Source of the DNA: Prorocentrum cordatum
Lineage: Eukaryota; Sar; Dinophyceae; Prorocentrales; Prorocentraceae
Assembly (NCBI GenBank): GCA_963575745.1
Contig: CAUYUJ010000930.1
Span: 1-64,000, forward strand
Length of the DNA: 64,000 nucleotides
Direction: 5' to 3'
Position 1 is the stretch's first letter. Each line of letters begins with the position of its first letter. Both the position numbers and the translations under genes were made by a program. A model generated the notes under the pieces. It did not search any database and had not been told where the DNA came from. It saw only the letters and a program-made list of their open reading frames with translations. Below are positions 38,593 through 48,451 of the stretch, piece by piece.

Positions 38593-38722
38593 GTCGGGCG
38601 TGTCCCCCTACAGGCGGATTCTGGAGGAAAAGTGCAGATGCTCAACAACAACAACAACAAAAAACGTCCCGACGATTTCTGATTATTGCTGAACACTCCT
38701 CCTGTAGAGGGACAGGCCCGAC
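38593..38722. mobile_element. MITE-like element, copy 1 (130 bp)
   Basis: Terminal inverted repeats: GTCGGGCGTGTCCCCCTACA at the left end and the reverse complement of GTCGGGCCTGTCCCTCTACA at the right end. There is no coding capacity. The right flank begins TGA, as in copy 2. A target-site duplication is not clear. Confidence 0.6.
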
Positions 38723-38842
38723 TGACTCAACACCAGACCTCCTGGTCGTCGGGGTGTCGTCCAACTTGGGGGGTCGCAGACCGTTTCTGGAGGCACGTGC
38801 GCGAACGAAGGTGGACCAGGGAACGGAACGCACTCAAATAAG

Positions 38843-39050
38843 AGTCGGGCGTTGGCAGAACTGCGTTTAGTGGAACCTGGTTTAGTGATGTGTACTGGGG
38901 GACGCCCCCCCGCCCCGTTCCACTAAATGGAACTGCCGTCACCTGAAAAAACACCAGCTGCGGCAGACCTGGTTTAGTGATCCTGGCCGATTCAAGGGCT
39001 CCGGGGCCCTACCACTAACCGGGTCCCCTTACCTGGGGTCCTTGCTATAC
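38843..39050. repeat. Inverted TTTAGTGGAAC/GTTCCACTAAA repeats
   Basis: TTTAGTGGAAC (38866-38876) faces GTTCCACTAAA (38917-38927). The phrase CCTGGTTTAGTGAT occurs twice (near 38876 and 38969). It may be a second small foldback element next to the MITE. Confidence 0.5.
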
Positions 39051-39256
39051 CCGACTAAGAGGAGGGGGTGCCATGAACTCCGTGCAGATGTGATGGCCCT
39101 GGCCAGGGTCCCCCTCTCCCCGGAGTCCCAGACGTCCGACGATCCGCTTCTTCAGTGCGCGGCCCCAGAGCTCTCGACGTCCTCCCCGGGGCAACGTTTT
39201 CGAACCGGGCCCGTCTTCGATCCGAGTGCAGAAGTTTCGCAGGAATGCCTCGTGGA

Positions 39257-39515
39257 GCTCTTTGGGAACCAGGGCTAGAAAAGTTCGGGTGCAGCGCACA
39301 GCCAGTTGGTCGAGTTGGCGAGAACGGGCTTCGTGTGGGGCTCCGCGGGGTGGCTCAGGAGATCTCTCGAGAGCTCTACGGGCTGGGACCCCGTAGAGTT
39401 CCCTGGGAACTGGAGCTAGAAGACTTCGGGTGCAACGCACAGCTGTGTGGTCGAGTTGGCGAGAACGGGACTTCACGTGGGGTTCCGCGGGGTGGCTCAG
39501 GAGATCTCGAGAGTT
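39257..39515 (+). repeat. Two tandem units of about 142 bp
   Basis: The segments beginning near 39257 and 39398 share long words such as GGTCGAGTTGGCGAGAACGG and CGGGGTGGCTCAGGAGATCT. The open frames over them have no recognised domain. Confidence 0.7.
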
Positions 39516-39759
39516 GAGAACTCGCTTCCGCTGCAACTTCTGGTGTGCAAAACTTTGGCGGCGCGCAGAGAGGGGTAGGGGGAGGGGGGAAGGCTTCTCA
39601 GAAAGAGGCTGCTTCTTATAAGGCGCGGGCCTTACATTTACAGACAAGGCCCGCGCCTTCTAAGAAGCGGCCTCCATCTAAGAAGCCTTCCACCCTCCCC
39701 TACCCCTCTCTGCGCGTGGCCGAAAACTACTACCTGCAGAAGTTTGCATGCGAATTCTC
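39516..39759. repeat. Imperfect foldback of about 240 bp
   Basis: Arms of about 115 bp meet at AAGGCGCGGGCCTT (39620-39633) and AAGGCCCGCGCCTT (39646-39659) with a 12-nt loop. Pairing continues outward with mismatches: GAAGGCTTCT with AGAAGCCTTC, AGAGGGGTAGGG with CCCTACCCCTCT, and GAGAACTC with GAATTCTC. I see no ORF of interest. Confidence 0.8.
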
Positions 39760-40400
39760 AGCTTTCTGGCTCCACGTCGGCCCGCGCAACTCCCAGGGCA
39801 CGGGCATGGCCCCCAGCAGCCGGGATCGAGCAGGAACTAAAACCACATCGTCGGAGACCTGCGGCCATCGCCGCCCTCCTGGCCAGTGAACGTCCACAGG
39901 GAACAGTCTGCCGGGGAATGCCCAGGTGTACAGAGGGGAGCTGGGAGCACATCGCCCCAAGACATCCCCGGCAGACGTGCGATTCGGAAATTCCCTGTGA
40001 ACGAACTGTCGCTGCACCGACCTTGCAGACGTGCTGCAGCGGACGTCCGGAACGAAATTCTCCGGGACACTCCGAGCCCATCCCGTCGTGTTCCGAACGA
40101 AATCCGCTCTGCGACGTTGGCGCCCTGAGAACTGGGGCGCAAACCCACAGGAATGAGGAGGAAAGATTTTCCGCTACCGAACACTGCGGGGGGGCGCCCG
40201 CGCCGCCGCCCCGCCCCCCCCCCCCGGCCTGCTCGGAGGCGGCCTAAGGGGGGCGTCCAAGAGAGGGGGGAGGGGGGCGCAAATCATGGCCGGCGGCACG
40301 TGCGCGGCCCAAGGAGGCGGGGGGCCAGGGACATAATAAGATGAGAAGGGGCGCCACGAAATCTGAGGCAATAGCATGGCCCACGCCATGATATCCACCA
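39760..40400. other. Unassigned stretch
   Basis: Several overlapping ORFs on both strands, GC-rich with a C tract at 40206-40224. No motif or consistent frame. Confidence 0.4.
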
Positions 40401-40415
40401 CCACCCCAGTCTGAG

Positions 40416-40568
40416 GTCGGGCGCGTCCCCCTACAGGCGGAGTTTGGAGGGAGACTGAAAAATTGACCACCAGTGCTCAAAAGGATCCCAAAAAAATATC
40501 GAAAAGTCGTCCCCACAGAATGTCTTTGCTGTCTTTGCATACTCTTCCTGTGGAGGGGCAGGCCCGAC
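40416..40568. mobile_element. MITE-like element, copy 2 (153 bp)
   Basis: Same terminal inverted repeats as copy 1: GTCGGGCGCGTCCCCCTACA at the left and the reverse complement of GTCGGGCCTGCCCCTCCACA at the right. The interior differs except for short AT-rich parts. The right flank again starts TGA. Confidence 0.6.
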
Positions 40569-40896
40569 TGAACACACAAATAAATACACACAAATAACAG
40601 GAATCCCTACATATTCCTACATATTCTGGGTTTCTGTCTTCCCCCCCACTTCCCTTATATTCCCATATTTTCTGGGGAATCGACGATTAATTGTGTCTGT
40701 GTGTTTTTTCCGCTCCTGACTCTTGGCCGCCCCCCGACCTGCGCAAAGGCCCGCGGCGGCGCACGGCGAAAGAAAAGGGAGAGCATGCTACGCATGGAAT
40801 GAATTGAGTAGAAGATGAGGTGTTGGATCCGTGAGTGGATCAGCCTAGACAGTATGATGGTCAGAGGCTTTGATGCCTCCATTGATTGTGGGCCGG

Positions 40897-41619
40897 CTAT
40901 GATGCCAGCCAATGCCCACCCCGTCCCGTCTCCAGGGACTTCGCATCCCCCTTTGAAGGCAGGATGGGGAGACGGTCCGCCACCCCCGGCACTGCACGTA
41001 CTGTGCCGGGTTCGTGGGGATTTTGTTGAATTCTATGAGTGTCCCCTCCCTCCCCTCCCCGCCCCTCTACCTCCGCGCCTGGTCCTGTGAGTGGGAAGCC
41101 AAGTAACGTATACCCGGTGACGATCACAACCGAGTCCCGGTGACGATCACAACCTGCTGAGCTTGCACGAGTTAAGACCAAAGGGTTACCAGGTAAGGTC
41201 TGCAGGCGGGAAGTCTGGACCAAAGGGTTACCAACTAGATTGTAGTTGCCTGAATAGAGTAGTCCCTGTAGGTGTCGGCGCACGCGGGCTTGGAAGTCGA
41301 CCGTCTTGCCAACGTAGCAATGCTTATGCCAGGGACTCCATATTATGTACACGACACATTCAGCATGCAGGAGGTCCGGCGACGGTGGCCATGTAGAGGA
41401 TGGGAGTGAGGATGCAAGTGTGCGGAGCTTGCTGTAGAAGGCGGTGGTGGAGGACATCAGGAAGGGTGCGGTGAGAGCAATGCCCATGCGAATGAGTGCA
41501 AAAATGCATGGCCATACGAAGACATTCTCGGCGTACACGCTGTGGAAGGCATGGCGGACCAATGCCAGAGAGGTGATGTTGCAAAATCGGATCTCAGGGG
41601 TTCTGGAAATGCATGGCAT
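40897..41619 (-). CDS. GIY-YIG endonuclease-motif ORF, copy A
   Basis: Residues 89-120 read VVYIIWSPWHKHCYVGKTVD followed by FQARVRRHLQ: the VYI and YVG strands with the following K-T, then the Arg and His of the GIY-YIG nuclease core. The later catalytic Glu and Asn are not seen. After the His helix the sequence becomes a non-conserved tail with the word GGTAACCCTTTGGTC repeated, so the nuclease is probably truncated or interrupted there. The N-terminal 85 residues are hydrophobic and conserved in copy B. The frame is the same as the upstream ORF across one TGA. Confidence 0.6.
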   Translation of the reverse strand: MPCISRTPEIRFCNITSLALVRHAFHSVYAENVFVWPCIFALIRMGIALTAPFLMSSTTAFYSKLRTLASSLPSSTWPPSPDLLHAECVVYIIWSPWHKHCYVGKTVDFQARVRRHLQGLLYSGNYNLVGNPLVQTSRLQTLPGNPLVLTRASSAGCDRHRDSVVIVTGYTLLGFPLTGPGAEVEGRGGEGGDTHRIQQNPHEPGTVRAVPGVADRLPILPSKGDAKSLETGRGGHWLAS

Positions 41620-41688
41620 CCCGTCGTCGTGAAGATCCCAAACACCACCGCTTGCGCGGTGCGCTCCTGCGCGTGTACGGGAAGATAG

Positions 41689-42282
41689 TCAAATCTCTGT
41701 CGAGCGCGTCTTGGCCATGATGGCCGCCAGGAGCTGCGACAAGTCCCCAAATCGCTTCTCGTCGAAGCGAACGCCGAGCTCGGACGCCTTGTCCTTGAAG
41801 ACCGCGAGGACCTTCGGGTCTGGCTTCTTCGACCGGCCCTTGGGCGCCACGATGGCATCGAGCGCCTTGCGGTAGACTGCGAAGCGTTGCCGATCCGACG
41901 CTGGGGAGTCCTCCGTCGGCACGGCCTCGTCCATGGCCCAGTCGATAGTCTTCGTGTTCCTGGCCTGGCGCATGCGGTCAGGCTTGAACTTTTTGATGTC
42001 GTCGAGCGTGTACTGGGTGACCGTCTTCTTGGATGCCCGACCCCTTCCTGAGAGTGCCCGGGGCGTGTGAGCCGACGCAGGCTGCGCCTCAGGGATCGCC
42101 TCCGTAGCCTCGACATGCGCCTGGCCCTGGTCTGCAAGAAGGGCGGCGACCGTGTGCGTCATGTTGGACAGGCACTCGCCTGACGTGGACTGCTCGGCTC
42201 GTTTGCACGGGCTCTGGGTCGAGATCCAAGCTAGGAAAACCGAGAAGGAGAAGGTGTCCGAGTCGAGGGGCACGAACGGCAC
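41689..42282 (-). CDS. Unknown conserved domain of the GIY-YIG element, copy A
   Basis: 198 residues: PLDSDTFSFSVFLAWIST, an Ala/Glu-rich linker, then KKTVTQYTLDDIKKFKPDRM and RQRFAVYRKALDAIVAPKGR. The sequence is shared with copy B at high identity and belongs to the same protein as the zinc knuckle before the deletion. It ends at a TGA (41689-41691) that is also present in B. The frame after the TGA leads straight into the GIY-YIG ORF, so two ORFs or readthrough are possible. No known family. Confidence 0.55.
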   Translation of the reverse strand: MPFVPLDSDTFSFSVFLAWISTQSPCKRAEQSTSGECLSNMTHTVAALLADQGQAHVEATEAIPEAQPASAHTPRALSGRGRASKKTVTQYTLDDIKKFKPDRMRQARNTKTIDWAMDEAVPTEDSPASDRQRFAVYRKALDAIVAPKGRSKKPDPKVLAVFKDKASELGVRFDEKRFGDLSQLLAAIMAKTRSTEI

Positions 42283-43396
42283 AATCTTTTGCAGGTTGCG
42301 CCTGGCTTGCGCCCTTCTGGGAGATCTCCCTCCGGGTCTTGGCGGTGCACAAGGAGATGCACCTGCGCATCATCTCGGCGTTGCATTTCTTGCGCTCATT
42401 GATGAAGTCCTCCGTGCCGAACGGGATGTCGGGCTTGTAGTCGGGGGGGAGGGCGCAAGCCGTCTCCAGAAGCTTAGATGCAACGGCGCCCCCCGAGAAG
42501 AGTAGCTCGCGGACCTCAATGTCGGACAGCTTTTGGATGGCACTCTTGGCGGCCTGCACCCCGCTCTCCGGCGCACCGACGTGGTTGGGTGGGTAAGCCT
42601 GGCCTTGCCCGTGGTCCCTGGTGGCTGGGAGGTCGCGGGGGCCACGGGGGTCCTGTTCCCGGCGAGGAGCCCGATCGAAGTACTTGGCACCGTGGTGAGG
42701 ATCATGCTGCCTGGCGGGATAGGCCAGCGGCAGGTGGGGCGACCGCGCCGCCGGCGATGCCTTCGGTGTCAGGCCGTGCGCCATCCTGGGGGCAGCCCCG
42801 ATCGGCGAGGCAGGCGGTGGCTTCCTTGGGAGTCCGGGGCTTTGCGCAGGGCAGTCCCTGGCGAGGTGTCCGCGGATGCCACAGTTAGGGCAGAGCAGGC
42901 GGTCTGGTGAGAGGGGCCGGGTGGGGGCCTCATGGTGGCCACCCGTGGTCCGCGGCATGAGCCTGTGATGGTCACGTGCCCTGGACCTGGACCTAGACCT
43001 ATGATGGTCGCGGCCCATCCCCGCCGCGGGCCTGTGATGGTCCCGTGCGATGGGTTTGGACCTAGACCTATGATGGTCACGGCCCGACCTTGCCCTATGA
43101 TGGGAAGGTTGGTCGCGGTAGAGGTCGTCACGGTAGCCCTTGGGGTCGAAGTCGCCCATCGCCTGACGCTGCCCATGTCCACGGTCCGCCACGCTGCAAG
43201 CGAGTCTCCTGCGGCGCCGCTTGGGGGGGTCCCGTGAGCGAGGTAAGTCGGAAACCTGTACCCTTGGGCAGAAGAGGCGGTGGAGAGGGGAAGCGGGAGG
43301 GGAGGGGGAAGGAAGGGCGACAGAGGGGAGAAACAGAACAGGAGGGGGAGAGAACGAAGAACGAGCCAGGAGGCAGGAGCAACGAGGCCCTCCCAT
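42089..43396 (-). CDS. Zinc-knuckle (CCHC) protein of the GIY-YIG element, copy A
   Basis: 435 residues. The N-terminal third contains repeated basic His/Arg/Ser units (DHHRSRSRSRARDHHR). LCPNCGIRGHLARDCPAQSP is a perfect C-x2-C-x4-H-x4-C zinc knuckle (about residues 169-182), as in Gag nucleocapsids. It continues into the conserved domain with AAKSAIQKLSDIEVRELLFS. After KTRREISQ the frame is lost because of a 29-nt deletion relative to copy B, so the last about 65 residues are not native. Binding of the element's nucleic acid is the likely role. Confidence 0.6.
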   Translation of the reverse strand: MGGPRCSCLLARSSFSPPPVLFLPSVALPSPSPPASPLHRLFCPRVQVSDLPRSRDPPKRRRRRLACSVADRGHGQRQAMGDFDPKGYRDDLYRDQPSHHRARSGRDHHRSRSKPIARDHHRPAAGMGRDHHRSRSRSRARDHHRLMPRTTGGHHEAPTRPLSPDRLLCPNCGIRGHLARDCPAQSPGLPRKPPPASPIGAAPRMAHGLTPKASPAARSPHLPLAYPARQHDPHHGAKYFDRAPRREQDPRGPRDLPATRDHGQGQAYPPNHVGAPESGVQAAKSAIQKLSDIEVRELLFSGGAVASKLLETACALPPDYKPDIPFGTEDFINERKKCNAEMMRRCISLCTAKTRREISQKGASQAQPAKDCAVRAPRLGHLLLLGFPSLDLDPEPVQTSRAVHVRRVPVQHDAHGRRPSCRPGPGACRGYGGDP

Positions 43397-43638
43397 TCCC
43401 TTTGAATTCCATGAGTTCTATGAGTTCTATGACAGGCACTGGACGGCCGGCAGGGGACTGAGTCCCGTTCACGGCCCAATCAGGGAGAGCATGCTACGCA
43501 TGGAATGAATTGAGTAGAAGATGAGGCGTTGGATCCGTGAGTGGATCAGCCTAGTCTGGTATGAGAGGGGGAGGCTTTACAACGTGTAAAAGCAACATCA
43601 TCCCAAACCCAACCAAAACCCAGCCGAGACCCAACCAG

Positions 43639-43694
43639 AATGCGGCCAAAACCCGTGTAAGTTGAGCACCACTTACACGGGTTTTGGCCGCATT
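43639..43694. repeat. Perfect foldback, 24-bp arms, 8-nt loop
   Basis: The left arm 43639-43662 (starting AATGCGGCCAAAACCC) is the exact reverse complement of 43671-43694, with loop TGAGCACC. It lies between the 73-bp direct repeat and the CCAG array. A second small stem, GCTTTACA/TGTAAA, is nearby at 43574-43592. Confidence 0.95.
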
Positions 43695-43729
43695 TCCAAC
43701 CAGAACCAACCACGAACCAACCAGGGCCA

Positions 43730-43972
43730 TTCGGCTGGTTGGCGGCTGGTTGGCGGCTGGTTGGCTGCCAACCAGCCAACCAGCCAACCAGCCAGCCAGC
43801 CAACCAGCCAACCAGCCAACCACCCAGCCAGCCGACCAAACGGCCAGCCAGCCTGCCTGCCAGCCTCCCAGCCAGCCAGCCAGCCAGCCAATCAGCCAGC
43901 CAGCCAGCCAGCCAACCAGCCTGCCAGCCAGCCAGCCAGCCAGACAGCCAGCCAGCCAGCCAGCCAGCCAGA

Positions 43973-44003
<31 letters not shown>

Positions 44004-44136
44004 AAGTCAACCAGGGGCCAGCCAGCCAGCCAGCCAGCCAACCAGAAGCCAACCAGGGGCCAGCCAGCCAGCCAGCCAGCGAGCCAGCCAACCAGCCAGA
44101 CAGCCAGCCAGACGGCCAGCCAACCAACCAGCCGGA

Positions 44137-44182
<46 letters not shown>

Positions 44183-44295
44183 CCAGCAAGCTAACCAGCC
44201 CGCCAACCAGCCAGCCGACCAGCCAGCCAGCCAGCCAGCCGACCAGCCAGCCAGCCAGCCAGCCTGCCAGCCAGCCAACCAGAAGTCAACCAGGG

Positions 44296-44327
<32 letters not shown>

Positions 44328-45830
44328 TCCAGAAGTTAACCAGGAGCAAGCCAGCCAGCCAGCCAGCGAGCCAGCCAACCAGCCAGACAGCCAGCCAGAC
44401 AGCCAGCCAGCCTGCCAGCCAACCAGAAGTCAACCAGGAGCCAGCCAGCCAGCCAGCCAGCCAACCAGCCAGACGGCCGGCGAGCCAGCCAGCCAGCCAA
44501 CCAGCCAGGCAGCCAGCTAGCCAGCCAGCCAGGCGGACAGCCAGCCAGACAGCCAGCCAGCGAGCCGGCCAACCAGAAGTCAACCAGGAGCCAGCCAGCC
44601 AGCCAGGCGGCCAGCGAGCCAGCCAACCAGCCAGACAGCCAGCCAGACAGCCAGCCAGCCAACGAGCCAGACAGCCAGCCAGCCAGCCAGCCAGCCAACC
44701 AGCCAACCACCCAGCCAGCCGACCAAACGGCCAGCCAGCCTGCCTGCCAACCAGCCAGCCAGCCAGTCAGCCAGCCTGCCAGCCAACCAGCCTGCCAGCC
44801 AGCCAACCAGCCAGCAGCCAACCAGCCAGCCAACCAGCCGACGAGCCAAGCCAGCTAACCAGCCAACCACCCAGCCATTCAAACGGCAAGCCAGCCAGCC
44901 TGCCTGCCAGCCAGCCTGCCAGCCAGAAGTCAACCAGAAGTCGACCAGGGGCCAGCCAGCCCGCCCGCCCGCCATCCAGCCAGCCAGCCAAAAGTCAACC
45001 ATGAGTCAACCAGGGGCCGGCCAGCCAGCCCGACCGTCCGCCATCCAGCCAGCCAGCCAGCCGGCCAGAAGTCAACCATACGTCAACCAGGGGCCAGCCA
45101 GCCAGCCCGCCCGCCCGCCACCTGGCCAACCAGCCAGCCCGCCTGCCTGCCTGCCAGCCAACCAGCCAGCCAGCCAGCCAACCAGCCAGCCAGCCAACCA
45201 GCTCCCCAGCCAACCAGCCAGCCAGCCAGCCAACCAGCCAGCCAGCCATCCAACCAGACAACCAGCCAGCCAACCAGCCAGCCAGCCAGCCAACCAGCCA
45301 GCCAGCCAGCCAGCCAGCCAACCAACCAACCAGAAGCCAACCAGCCAGCCAGCCGACCAATCAACGAGCACCCGCCAGCCAACCGGCCAAAGCCAGCCAG
45401 ACAGAAGCGAACCAGAAGCCAACCAGCCAGCAGCCCAGCCACACAACCAGCCAGCCGACCAGCCAGCCAACCAAGCGGCCACAAGCCAACCGGAAGCCAC
45501 CCGCCAGCCAGCCAGCCAGCCGACCAGTCAGCCAAAGAGCCAACCAGCCAACCAGCCAACCAGCCAGCCAGCCAACCAGCTCCCCAACCATCCAGCCAGC
45601 CAGCCAGCCAACCAGCCAGCCAGCTAGCCATCCAGCCAGACAACCAGCCAGCCATCCAACCAGCCAGCCAGCCAGCCAACCAGCCAGCCAGCCAGCCAAC
45701 CAACCAGAAGCCAACCAGCCAGCCAGCCGACCAGTCAATGAGCAGCCCGCCAGCCAACCGGCCAAAGCCAGCCAGAGGCCAACCAGAAGCCAACCAGCCA
45801 GCAGGCCAGCCACCCAAGCACTAGGCTGCG
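43730..45830 (+). repeat. CCAG/AACCAG tetranucleotide array (2.1 kb)
   Basis: Degenerate CCAG units with frequent AACCAG. A second-order block, GAAGTCAACCAGGGGCCAGC or a close variant, recurs at about 44003, 44043, 44281, 44333, 44427, 44575, 44925, 44990 and 45066. Long Gln/Pro/Ala/Ser (plus strand) and Gly/Trp/Leu/Ala (minus strand) frames are translation of the repeat. Confidence 0.95.
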
Positions 45831-46029
45831 AGAAGCAGAGCAGCCAGCAGACGGAACCCAGGGGGAAGGCTGAACGGCATGCCCCAGCTGGGCTCAAACA
45901 AATACACCAGGCAGTGCGCAAATATCACGTTCAGGAAATCAGAAAGCATCCATGGGAACGTAGCCCCAGGGCCACGACATAATCCTGCTCAAGAACAACA
46001 GCAGCGGAGAGCAGAGCGCCGATGGGGAC

Positions 46030-46555
46030 TTAGCCCCAAGGCGGCACTGAGAGCATCATGAACGCAACGCCTCCTAAGAAGAGCACGCCACTAACTGGTG
46101 CGCTGAAGAACGGGCACAATATCCAGGTGGCAGGTTCCCCGACGGGCTGTCGCGAATAGAAGTGGCAGAAGGGAGCCGCTGACAGGGGACCACACGGCGC
46201 GGCCGATACCTGGACACAGACGGGGTTTGACAAGCACGAGCACTGCACTCGCCAGCAAGAGGTTCTCTGACCTGCGCAGCACAAATGTACGTAAGGCAGC
46301 GGGCGCCGAAAGGACGACTGCAAGGTATGCCTGGGCCGCCAACGAGATGCACTGAAGAGAGACACAAGCGCCGTAAGCTTCACGATGTGGAGACACAGAC
46401 CGAAGAGAAAGGGCCTCCCTTGCGCATTTAGCAGAAACGGCACTGGACACCTTAGCCTCCCGCGGGGAAAGGCCCTGTACTATAGAAAAGGTTGCACATG
46501 AAATAAGAGACCCGCCTGGGTGTACCCTGTCAGATGCGATTTGCGAGTTGCCCAT
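46030..46555 (-). CDS. Hypothetical hydrophobic ORFs
   Basis: Two overlapping frames (46091-46555 and 46030-46443) are open. The longer has hydrophobic stretches (AQAYLAVVLSAPAALRTFVL, LLLASAVLVLV) that could be membrane segments. No family is recognised and the frame cannot be chosen. It may also be non-coding GC-rich DNA between two arrays. Confidence 0.15.
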
Positions 46556-46864
46556 GTTTCGACCCGAGCTGCGATTACTAGCCCCGAAGAAAATCCAGGC
46601 AAAACATTCGGAGAAGGAGCACGAGGAGAAAAATGAAGAGGAGCGCGAGGAAGAGGAGGAAGAGGAGGAGGAGGAGCCGCATCAGCAGCAAACGTAAAAT
46701 GCACATTCTACGCTTACTCGAACACACACGTGCACATGCGTATACATGCGGGTGAGTATGTAAACCAATGAAAGTCAGCCAGAGTCGACCCCACACCGCG
46801 ATTTCCTACAACCTTTGCGGGGCAATCTAGGTGGTCAATACCGGTGTAATCCATGTGGTGCAGC

Positions 46865-47375
46865 CTATGCGGCGAATAGCAGCGCAAGGAAACGCAACGC
46901 AATGCAAAGCAACGCAAAGCAACGCACAACCATGCAACGTAATGCGGTTGCAACGCAAAGTAATGCAAAGCAGTGTAAACCAATTCAAAGCAATGTAAAA
47001 CAATGCGAAGCCATGCAAAGCACTGCAGTGCAAAACAACACGAAGCAATGCAACGCAACGCAACGCAACGCAAAACAATGCGAAGCAATGCAATTCAATG
47101 CAATGCAACTGAAACGCACAACGATGCAAATCAATGCAAAGCAATGCAAGCCGATGCAAACGCAATGCAGAGCTAGGCAATGAAAAGCAATGCAACACCA
47201 TGCACAGCACTGCAAAGCAACACAGCACTGCAAAGCAACGCAACGCAATGCGAGGCAACGCAAGGCAATGCAATGTGATGCAAAATAATGCCATGCGATG
47301 CAAATCCATGGAAAACGATGCAGAGCAATGCACAGCAATGCGAAGCCATGCAAAGCAAAGGAATGTAATGCAGTG
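46865..47375 (+). repeat. GCAAT pentanucleotide array
   Basis: Degenerate GCAAT/GCAAA units, often paired as a ten-mer (GCAATGCAAA). It ends about 245 bp before copy B of the GIY-YIG element. Confidence 0.9.
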
Positions 47376-47834
47376 GTCCTCGGAAGAGAAATAAGAGGCC
47401 GTAAGTGCAAGCACTGCTTGGGGAGCGTGAGCAAGAGGCATCCCTGAGCAAGAAGACGGACAAGCCAAGATCGCTGATCCTCACAGCGCGTGCTCGCGCC
47501 AACGTGTGCCTGCCGGCCGATGCCCTCCAACACGACCCGCAAGCCGTGCAATGATGGCGACGCAGGCTGCGTGCTATCGGCGGAGCTGCGCGAGCGAAAA
47601 CACTTGTTTGGCTGGCACTGTATGATGGTCAGAGGCTTTGATGCCTCCATTGATTGTGGGTCGGCTATGATGCCAGCCAATGCCCACCCCGTCCCGTCTC
47701 CAGGGACTTCGCATCCCCCTTTGATGGCAGGATGGGGAGACGGTCCGCCACCCCCGGCACTGCACGTACTGTGCCGGGTTCGTGGGGATTTTGCTGAATT
47801 CTATGAGTGTCCCCTCCCTCCCCTCCCCGCCCCT

Positions 47835-48382
47835 CTACCTCCGCGCCTGGTCCTGTGAGTGGGAAGCCAAGTAACGTATACACCGTTTTGACTCCGAGTC
47901 CCGGTGACGATCACAACCTGCTGAGCTTGCACGAGTTAAGACCAAAGGGTTACCAGGTAAGGTCTGCAGGCGGGAAGTCTGGACCAAAGGGTTACCAACT
48001 AGATTGTAGTTGCCTGGATAGAGTAGTCCCTGTAGGTGTCGGCGCACGCGGGCTTGGAAGTCGACCGTCTTGCCAACTTAGTAATGCTTATGCCAGGGAC
48101 TCCATATTATTACACGACAAATTCAGCATGCAGGAGGTCCGGCGACGGTGGCCATGTAGAGGATGGGAGTGAGGATGCAAGTGTGCGGAGATTGCTGTAG
48201 AAGGCGGTGGTGGAGGACATCAGGAAGGGTGCGGTGAGAGCAATGCCCATGCGAATGAGTGCAAAAATGAATGGCCATACGAAGACATTCTCGGCGTACA
48301 CGCTGTGGAAGGCATGGCGGACCAATGCCAGAGAGGTGATGTTGCAAAATCGGATCTCAGGGGTTCTGGAAATGCATGGCAT
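47835..48382 (-). pseudogene. Frameshifted GIY-YIG ORF, copy B
   Basis: The first 90 residues match copy A to LLHAEFVV. A one-base loss then puts the nuclease core out of frame, and MRRHLQGLLYPGNYNLV (47997-48047) reappears in another frame. The core sequence is otherwise preserved, so the damage is recent. Confidence 0.6.
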
Positions 48383-48451
48383 CCCGTCGTCGTGAAGATC
48401 CCAAACACCACCGCTTGCGCGGTGCGCTCCTGCGCGTGTACGGGAAGATAG

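Larger units (their letters stand above)
40776..43554 (-). mobile_element. CCHC / GIY-YIG element, copy A, between 73-bp direct repeats
   Basis: The 73-bp direct repeats at 40776-40848 and 43482-43554 differ at one base and bracket the coding part. Minus-strand order is a zinc-knuckle ORF, an unknown domain, then a GIY-YIG motif. The part 40852-42684 is nearly identical to copy B. A 29-nt deletion relative to B breaks the frame near 42315. No reverse transcriptase was found, so the class is unclear. GIY-YIG is the endonuclease type of Penelope-like elements, but it also occurs in other mobile DNA. Confidence 0.6.

Noticed and set aside
41457-42137. Arg/Ser-rich 226-residue ORF, SR-protein-like
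   Set aside because: It is the shifted frame of the conserved domain of the GIY-YIG element; the other frame carries the conserved protein in both copies.
43684-45921. Gln/Pro/Ala/Ser and Gly/Trp/Leu proteins of 140-280 residues
   Set aside because: Pure translation of the CCAG microsatellite on either strand.
46827-47680. Cys/Leu/His-rich minus-strand ORFs resembling a membrane protein
   Set aside because: Translation of the GCAAT array.
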